The notes below the pieces were generated by a model, which had not been told where the DNA came from, did no database searches, and was given only the letters and a program-made list of their open reading frames with translations. Positions 57,492 through 64,000 of a DNA stretch of 64,000 nt are shown here, one piece after another; position 1 is the first letter of the stretch, and each line of letters begins with the position of its first letter. The position numbers and the translations under genes were made by a program. The DNA comes from Alitta virens (lineage: Eukaryota > Annelida > Polychaeta > Phyllodocida > Nereididae), in assembly GCA_932294295.1 (NCBI GenBank), contig OW028580.1, positions 39,775,336 to 39,839,335 of the forward strand, in the 5' to 3' direction.

Positions 57492-57990
57492 ATGTCAGTT
57501 AGAATTACATGACAGGTGCATTATTGTACACTCCTCATTACACTTGCCATAGGCAAAGGATATATGTCAGTTAGAGTAATATGACAGGTGCATTGATTGT
57601 CTCATTACACTTGCCCTAGGCAAAGGATATATGTCAGTTAGAGTAATATGACAGGTGCAATGATTGTATGCTCCTCATAACACTTGCCCTAGGCAAAGGA
57701 TATATGTCATATGTCAGTTAGAGTAACATGACAGGTGCATTGATTGTATGCTCCTCATTACACTTGCCCCAGGCAAAGGATATATGTCATATGTCAGTTA
57801 GAGTAACATGACAGGTGCATTGATTGTATGCTCCTCATTACACTTGCCCTAGGCAAAGGATATATGTCAGTTAGAGTAATATGACAGGTACATTGATTGT
57901 ATGCTCCTCATTACACTTGCCCTAGGCAAAGGATATATGTCAGTTAGAGTTATATGACATTTGCTCTTCATTACACCTGCCCTATGCAGG
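57492..57990 (+). repeat. Minisatellite in U3 of element 2
   Basis: Six full units and one partial unit of roughly 60-80 bp. Each contains GTCAGTTAGAGTAATATGACAG-like sequence, CTCATTACACTTGCCCTAGG and CAAAGGATATAT. Some units have an extra ATGTCAT and one lacks the TATGCTC segment. Confidence 0.9.
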
Positions 57991-58433
57991 CCTCTGCTCA
58001 TGTGTGACCTAAATGCAGTTGTTATGTGTTCTCATCATTTCCATGTGCTAGTCACTGCTCTGCTCACATGTGTCAGTTGTTTCTCATTACTCATGTTTAG
58101 CCTTATACTTAATTAGCCTGCTGCAAGGAACATTGATTATATTATTAGTATTGATTATATTATTAACATTGATTATGTTATTAGTATTGATTACATTATT
58201 AATTGATTGATTGCTTATGTCCAATTGTCAATTGATAGATTGTATTATTCATTTTGTTCTTCATATTGATTTGTTGTCAGTATTATGTGAGTGCATTGCC
58301 CTGTTAAGATGCCTCACTGTTGAGTCCTAAATTGTGGGAGGAGCTAGTTAACTTTTCCTCCAAAACTTTCCCTCCAAAACTGCTGACCAAGCCAAAGTTG
58401 ACACTCAGTACAATAGCCCATTGTGACTTGAGC

Positions 58434-58440
58434 TATAAAT
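58434..58440 (+). promoter_or_regulatory. TATA box of element 2 LTR
   Basis: GCTATAAATAGCC, 238 bp upstream of the AATAAA signal. This is the expected promoter position at the U3/R border. Confidence 0.6.
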
Positions 58441-58949
58441 AGCCTCAGCACAATGCAGAGCACTGCAGGGGGTCCACTTTTGCTCCATTGTCTTAGCTGC
58501 CCTAATCCCTGGCAGAATCGGGAGAAAGATGCTGGTAGCAGCCCTGTTTGGGGAAGGTATCACCCCATGGAATGTGGAGTTTACTGTATTGTGATTGGTT
58601 GATAATTCCCTCTCAGCCCTGCTGGGGGGAAACTGCATGAATTGTACCTTTAATACATATACCCTGTGCACAATAAAAATATCAGTTTCATCTTGCCAGC
58701 TGAGGAAGCAAAACCACTCTTGTGTTATTACTTGTACACTTTGGACTCGGCATATATTGTGCTTACTGCACTTTGGACTCTACCCACTTTGGAACTGGGA
58801 GAACTTGACTTGCTTCAAGCTGAGATGAGACTCAGTTGAAAGTCTGCATTTTCAAGTCACTCTGACTTTATGCTGTTTACTTGGAGATGTGCAGCTTGGA
58901 CTTGGAAATGTCATTATATTGGAGTCTTTAATGACATGGACTTTTACAT

Positions 58950-58968
58950 TGGTGACCCCGACGTGATT
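58950..58968 (+). promoter_or_regulatory. Primer-binding site, perfect tRNA-Trp complement
   Basis: TGGTGACCCCGACGTGATT begins two bases after the LTR and complements the terminal 19 nucleotides of animal tRNA-Trp including CCA. Confidence 0.85.
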
Positions 58969-59185
58969 ATGGACCAGGACAGACAACACACTTATGCCAC
59001 GGGAAGGAGAGAAAGACAAGCCCTTCACTGCTAAGTGATGTCAACACTTGCAACTGCAAGAACAGCCAAGCTCATATTGACATGCGCTTGAGGCTCAGAT
59101 GAACTAGGAAGGAAATTGTGCTCTAACTCGCCCACCACCGGCCCGACACAGCATCCCACTATCACTCAACGAACGTCCGGCGAAG

Positions 59186-60425
59186 ATGACTCCTCCAATC
59201 CAGACCCTGGAGTCCGAACACAGCTTTGACGGCATCGCGCGGTCTCAAGCGCCAGCCGTGGAGGACGCTGCTCCTGCGTATGTACAGCATTTCGCTGAAA
59301 TGATGCATCAGATTAGACAGGAGGGACTCCAAGGCAGAGACGACGCCAGGGATGAATACAGGAACAGAGAGCGACGTCACCAGCTGCACACGGATCAAGT
59401 GGCCGCTGATAATCTCGCGAAACGTGTTCCTCCATGTGACGGCGCCAACCCGGGAGCAGTGCGTGCGTGGCTGCAAGAAGTGGACCTAACGATCCCGTAT
59501 TCACACTTCACCCCGTACATTGCGGCTCACTCAGCGCAGGGCGCTCTCCGAAGGGAATTAGAGCACTTCCTGAACCTACAGCCGGATCGCAGAATAGTAG
59601 AATGGACAGCACTGCGTGCAGCTGGCATTTTTGTCCCCCCACGAGGACGACCGCCTGCGGCATGAGCTGGAGAAGGTCAAGCAGGGGGCTTACGAAACTT
59701 CAGCATCCTATGGCCGCCGCTACAGGGAGATGGCTGACCTTGCTTACCCCCCCCCCCAGGCCGTGATGACCTCCTTGAGTGCCCCAGGAAATGCTCGCAA
59801 CATTGACCAGACCAGGCTTCTGCTGCACTCGTATATGCGAGGCCTGAGAGATCGACATGTGGTGGAACGCCTCATCAAAGAAGGCCGGCCAGAGGATTTC
59901 GCATCTGCCATGGCCCTAGTATCCAATTACGAGGCAGACGAGTATCGTCTGCGCATCGCCCTGGACGAGGGCATTATAGTAAGGAATGAGGAGCCCATGG
60001 AAGTTGGCGCTGTGGCATCTGCACCTCCCACTCAGGGCCTAGCCCAGGACGTCGCGGAGATGAAACGCCAGGTGTGCGGATTGACGCAACAATTCACCAA
60101 ACTGATGGCTGCGCTCAAGACGACCAACAACTCCATTTCCGCTCCCCAGAAGCAAGCCGCCACCCGTCGCTCTGACTACAACGCCACCCGTCGCGCTGAC
60201 TACAACGACACCCGTCGCTCTGACTACAACGCCACCCGTCGCGCTGACTACAACGACACCCCGGCGACAGACACCGGAGAGTTCGCCTACACGGACGACG
60301 GCACACCTATCTGCAGCTTTTGCCAGAAGATCGGCCATGTCCAGCGCAACTGCCGTACCAGGCAGGCAGCACAGCGTCGTGGACAGACGGGGCGCAGTCA
60401 AAACGGGCCCCAGGGGGGCCAATAG
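59186..60425 (+). pseudogene. Gag of element 2 (frameshifted)
   Basis: ATG at 59186. The frame shifts by one base near 59618, before LAFLSPHEDDRLRHE, and then runs to TAG at 60423-60425. Features: acidic N-terminus, capsid-like region RGLRDRHVVERLIKEGR, a four- to fivefold repeat of DYN(A/D)TRR(S/A) at about 60160-60250, and one zinc knuckle CSFCQKIGHVQRNC. It matches gag of element 1 domain by domain apart from the repeat. Confidence 0.9.
60413..60419 (+). promoter_or_regulatory. Putative -1 frameshift site GGGGGGC (element 2)
   Basis: Same heptamer and position as in element 1 (16954-16960): G GGG GGC CAA TAG in the gag frame, followed by GCGCCGCAACGGTCGA. Pol is again in the -1 frame. Confidence 0.55.
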
Positions 60426-60997
60426 GCGCCGCAACGGTCGACGAGCTCAAATATGTGGAAGTGACAATTTACAATTGCTGCCTTTTGGGACTCGTCGATT
60501 CGGGTGCCTCGCGCACTGTGTTGCGGTGCCACGAATTTCATTTACTATGCAGGAAGTCGGACAGGACGCCCCTGCTTCATAACACTGTGGAGTTATGCGG
60601 TGTGACAGGACATGGGATCCAGGTTCTGGGATCAACGGAGCTGCCTTTCGCCGAACTGGGCACCATCCCAGTTATTGTTGTGGACAACATAGGGCATCCA
60701 CTCATCATTGGGCGTGACGTCCTGCGACAGGAGCACGCCATGATAGATTACGACGAAGGAATGCTGACCTGCAGGGGCGTGTCTCTGCCATTACTGCCAG
60801 CTCGCCAACCAATCGCCATTGACTCCCTTGGGGACAAGCCTCCCATCATAGAGGACACTTTTATTGGCCAGTGCGTGACCCAGCAAGCAGACCTGTTTGC
60901 GGCAAAGGGAGAAGACTTGGGTTGCCACCCTGACATCTTGGTCCGGATTCATACTGAGGGGGCGCCCATTAAGCGCCGCCCCTATCGTTGCCCTTGA
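60420..60997 (+). pseudogene. Pol of element 2, protease part (ends in frameshift)
   Basis: Aspartic protease with LVDSGASRTVL (DSGA at 60497-60508, instead of the DTGA of element 1) and IIGRDVL. A one-base change near 60987-60991 sends the frame into TGA at 60995-60997 just as the RT begins. Confidence 0.88.
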
Positions 60998-63900
60998 AGA
61001 AGCGTGCTGCCCTTGATGCCAAGCTGGATGACCTCCTAGCACAGGGCATCATCACGCCGTCCTCATCTCCATGGGCTTCACCAGTGGTTCTGGTGGATAA
61101 AAAGGACACGTCAGATGGACCACGTTTTTGTGTCGACTATACCAGCCTGAACAAAATCACGAAGAAGGATGCGTACCCCATCCCGCTCATCCGCGACATC
61201 TTCGATCAGCTGCAAGGCGCCACGGTCTTCTCCACTCTTGATATGAAATCTGGGTTCCATCAGCTGCCACTACACCCCGAAGATCAGGAGAAGACCGCCT
61301 TCGTGTGCCACCGCGGGCTATTTCAATGGACACGGCTACCAATGGGCTTAGCCAACGCGTCACAATTGTTTCAGAGGGCCATGGAGATCGTGTTTAAAGG
61401 ACTAATTGGCAATATGTGCATGTTGTACATTGACGACATAGTCGTCTACAGCAAGGATGAGAGCGAGCATGCAGAACACTTGCAACTTATGTTTGCTCGT
61501 CTCAGACAGTATAACTTGCGCTTGAACCCCTCCAAGTGCGTGTTTGGCTTGAGGGAGGTCAAACTATTGGGCTATGTAGTTAGCCAACATGGCCTGAGGG
61601 CGGATCCCGGCAAAGTGGAGGCCATAGCAAGGATGCAGGCTCCTCACGACTTGTCCGAGGTCCGCAGCTTCCTGGGAATGTCTGGATACTATCGTTCATG
61701 CATTCAGGATTATGCACGCATCGCTGAGCCACTCGTCCAGCTCACACGCAAGAACATCAGGTTTGAATGGACGGGTCGACATCAACTGGCGTTCGACTCC
61801 CTCAAAGGAGCCCTCATGAGTGATTGCGTGATGGCACATCCACGTACGGACCAGAAATACCAGTTGTACACGGAAGCGTGCGACTACGCGATAGGTGCCA
61901 TCCTGTGCCAAGAGGACGAGTGCGGAGTGGAGAGGCCTATTGTTTACCTGTCCAAGCAGCTATCCGATACGCAGCGACGCTGGGCAACCATAGAAAAGGA
62001 AGCGTATGCTGTTGTCTACGCCCTCAAGCAGCTGAGGCCTTACTTATGGGGTGCCAGTTATAGGACCTTTACGGACCACAAGCCCCTCACGTGTCTATTT
62101 ACCAAGGACATGAACAACACCAAGATTCAGCGCTGGTCAGTCCTGCTGGCGGAGTACAACTGTAAAGTTGAATACCATAAGGGTAAATTGAACATAAGAG
62201 CGGATATGCTCTCACGTATCAAGCAGCATGAGGACATCAACACCTTTGATGCTGATTACTGGCACATTGGGGACCCACTGCCGCCTCTGCCCCCTGATGA
62301 CGAGGCCCCAGATATTTACGGTCTGGACCTTCATGTTGTGGCACAGCAGCAACGCATCATGACGGAGTGGACAGAGCACCATGACGAAGAAAGTGACTTT
62401 GAGATCATTAATGGCCTACTGTACTCCCTCAAGAGGCCCTACAACCACGCCCCTGACCACCCTCGTCTGGTGATCCCTCCACAGCAGCGTGACCAGATTA
62501 TCAAGCGTGCTCACTTGGAGGTGGGGCATATGTCAGTGACAAAGACAATGCGCAAGTTGCAAGAGGCTTTTGCGTGGCCCGGCATGCGTCATGCCATCAG
62601 GACCTTCATCTTCAAGTGCACGACTTGCATAGCCCACTCAAAGTACAAGCCCAGGGCCCCGATGGGAGAGATGCCAATCGCCACCTCCCCCACGCAGATC
62701 ATGGCTGTCGACCTCATTGGACCTCTCGTGAAGTCACCAGCAGGCAACGTCTACATCATGACGCTCATAGACCACTGCTCTGGTTGGGCGGAAGCTTACC
62801 CACTCCCCTCCAAAACGAGTTTTGAAGTGTGGAAGCAATTTACACGCCACATATTTCCCCGACACGGATACCCCGATGTCATCATCACTGACCAGGGATT
62901 GGAATTCGGCGCGAATGCCATCCGCTCCTACCTGAAGGGAGTGGCCATTGACCACAGACGGACCACCAGTTACAACCCGCAGGCGAATGGCAAGTGTGAG
63001 CGGTTCAACGGCACCTTCAAGCAGATCATCTCTCGGCTGATCAACAACACCAGAGATTCCTGGGAGGATCAGCTTGGCCCCGCTCTACTTGCCTACAACA
63101 ATGCGGTATCTGACGTCACTGGCCACACGCCCTTCTTCCTCCATCATGGCAGACGCGCCAGACTGCCCATCTCAAGATTGCTGCAGGAGGACCTGCAGTT
63201 GGATCCCCGCCTGCAGAACATCACTGATGCCTTAAGGACAGCGATACAGGCTACACAGCAATCAAGGCACCACAACAGAGAGCGGCTACTGAGACAAGCG
63301 AATACTGGCCAATACCAGGCAGGAGACACTGTGGTCATTAAGGCACCTGAGCCCTTGTCCTTGACCACAAAGTGGGACCCACAATGGACGGTGACGAAAG
63401 TTAAGGGCAAAGTGCTTTGGCTGACACATCAGCAAACCAGCAAGCAGAAAGTGTTGAACGTCAACAAGGTCAAGCTGGTTGACCCCAACATCGTCTGGGA
63501 TGACGTAAGGCCACGCCCCAAGCGCAACCCTCGTCACAGTGCCCGCACTGCAACAAGGCTCAAGATGCCTTATCCGCCGGACCGGTCCCGGTCACCATCT
63601 CCTGGCGAAGCCCCAACCTCTCGCCTTCAGCCAGCCCGCAAGAGGAGACGCGGTCTCAGCCAGTCATCCACAGACAGCACAGAGACGCTCCACTACGTTC
63701 GCCCTGCACCACGCTTGAGGCCTCAACCCAGAGCCACAGTGCCTTCGTCTCTCCAGGCACCCATGGCTGCGCGGATACCAGCAACAGCCCGCCATACAGC
63801 CCAGAGGCAGACCGACGCCAAACGTCTGCAGAGGACAGCTACACGTCGCCCGCATGCCCCGGATCAGCCTGTGACGATCAAGCGTCACCACCCTGACACT

Positions 63901-64000
63901 CCACCTCAGAACCAGCCTCCGCAGCCAAGCAGGGCACAGCCGACGACTCGGACAGCACCCACTCACCGGGATGACCAGAAGCGACTCCATCGCTCTGCCA
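60991..64000 (+). CDS. Pol of element 2, RT-RNase H-integrase (open to window end)
   Basis: Over 1,000 uninterrupted codons. RT: CVDYTSLNKITKKDAYPI, STLDMKSGFHQLP (motif A), LPMGLANASQLFQ (motif B) and YIDDIVVYS (61426-61437). RNase H: YTEACDYAIGA, where the first catalytic Asp is Glu (61873-61875), then TIEKEAYA and TDHKPLT. Integrase: H..H..CTTC zinc site, VDLIGP, TDQGLEF and NPQANGKCERFNG, all catalytic acids present. GPY/F-like module KWDPQWTVTKV then NVNKVKLVDP. A long basic, proline-rich C-terminal tail continues to the edge. Unlike element 1, no stops were found. Confidence 0.93.

Larger units (their letters stand above)
57459..58948 (+). repeat. 5' LTR of element 2, about 1.49 kb
   Basis: Begins TGTAAAG and ends CTTTTACA directly before the primer site. 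The right border is firm. The left border is inferred from the inverted ends because the partner LTR is outside the window. Includes a minisatellite (57492-57990), a TATAAAT box (58434-58440) and an AATAAA signal (58672-58677), defining U3-R-U5 order. Confidence 0.75.
57459..64000 (+). mobile_element. Ty3/Gypsy element 2, same family as element 1 (cut by window end)
   Basis: 5' LTR, perfect tRNA-Trp primer site, gag with one frameshift, and pol with one frameshift at about 60990, then an uninterrupted frame to the window end. Env and the 3' LTR, if present, lie outside. Protein similarity to element 1 is high (for example identical YIDDIVVYS, KITKKDAYPIP-like and NPQANGK blocks), but the LTR sequence is unrelated apart from the ends, so these are different subfamilies. 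Confidence 0.93.

Noticed and set aside
57492..57990. CRISPR-like array
   Set aside because: Units are contiguous without distinct spacers, in a eukaryotic LTR. It is a minisatellite.

Overview
This is a eukaryotic, animal nuclear window. The evidence is spliced genes with GT-AG exons in consistent phase, animal gene families (ENO4-type enolase, an ankyrin-repeat protein resembling ANKRD53, a DEG/ENaC channel), tRNA-derived SINEs and several classes of animal retroelement. AT-rich introns and intergenic DNA packed with young invertebrate-type elements suggest a marine invertebrate (lophotrochozoan or invertebrate deuterostome). I cannot place it more precisely.

Layout. 0-8.1 kb: a minus-strand DEG/ENaC-type gene whose large intron holds two tRNA-derived SINEs, a truncated LINE and a MITE. 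8.4-11.3 kb: three phase-consistent minus-strand exons of an unidentified membrane protein. 12.6-34 kb: a nested retroelement complex. An old plus-strand LINE (LINE B) appears split by a nearly full-length minus-strand LINE (LINE A). LINE A is in turn interrupted by a 9.6-kb env-bearing Ty3/Gypsy element, a 254-bp SINE, a Helentron-like non-autonomous element and a third LINE (LINE C). Removing three of these inserts (Ty3/Gypsy, SINE, Helentron-like) restores the LINE A reading frame across each junction. 35.4-42.6 kb: the ankyrin gene (minus, four coding exons), whose long intron carries recently duplicated repeat modules. 42.6-43.0 kb: a short head-to-head promoter region. 43.0-51.5 kb: a complete 14-exon ENO4 gene (plus). 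51.9 kb: a lone signal-peptide exon. 52.0-57.3 kb: a degraded minus-strand LTR retrotransposon with very short LTRs. 57.5-64.0 kb: a second copy of the Ty3/Gypsy family, running off the window end.

Most notable: LINE A has an L1-like ORF1 (coiled coil plus RRM-like core) that runs, through one slipped A-run, into a NADAR (YbiA-like) domain. I know of no characterised LINE ORF1 with this ADP-ribose/N-glycosidase-type domain. The two Ty3/Gypsy copies share a putative -1 frameshift heptamer directly before the gag stop and a primer site matching tRNA-Trp. The ENO4 protein lacks several residues that bind metal or substrate in classical enolases.

How the parts work together: only ENO4, the ankyrin gene and the DEG/ENaC gene look like host genes. 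Everything else substantial is mobile DNA in different stages of decay, with younger elements sitting inside older ones.
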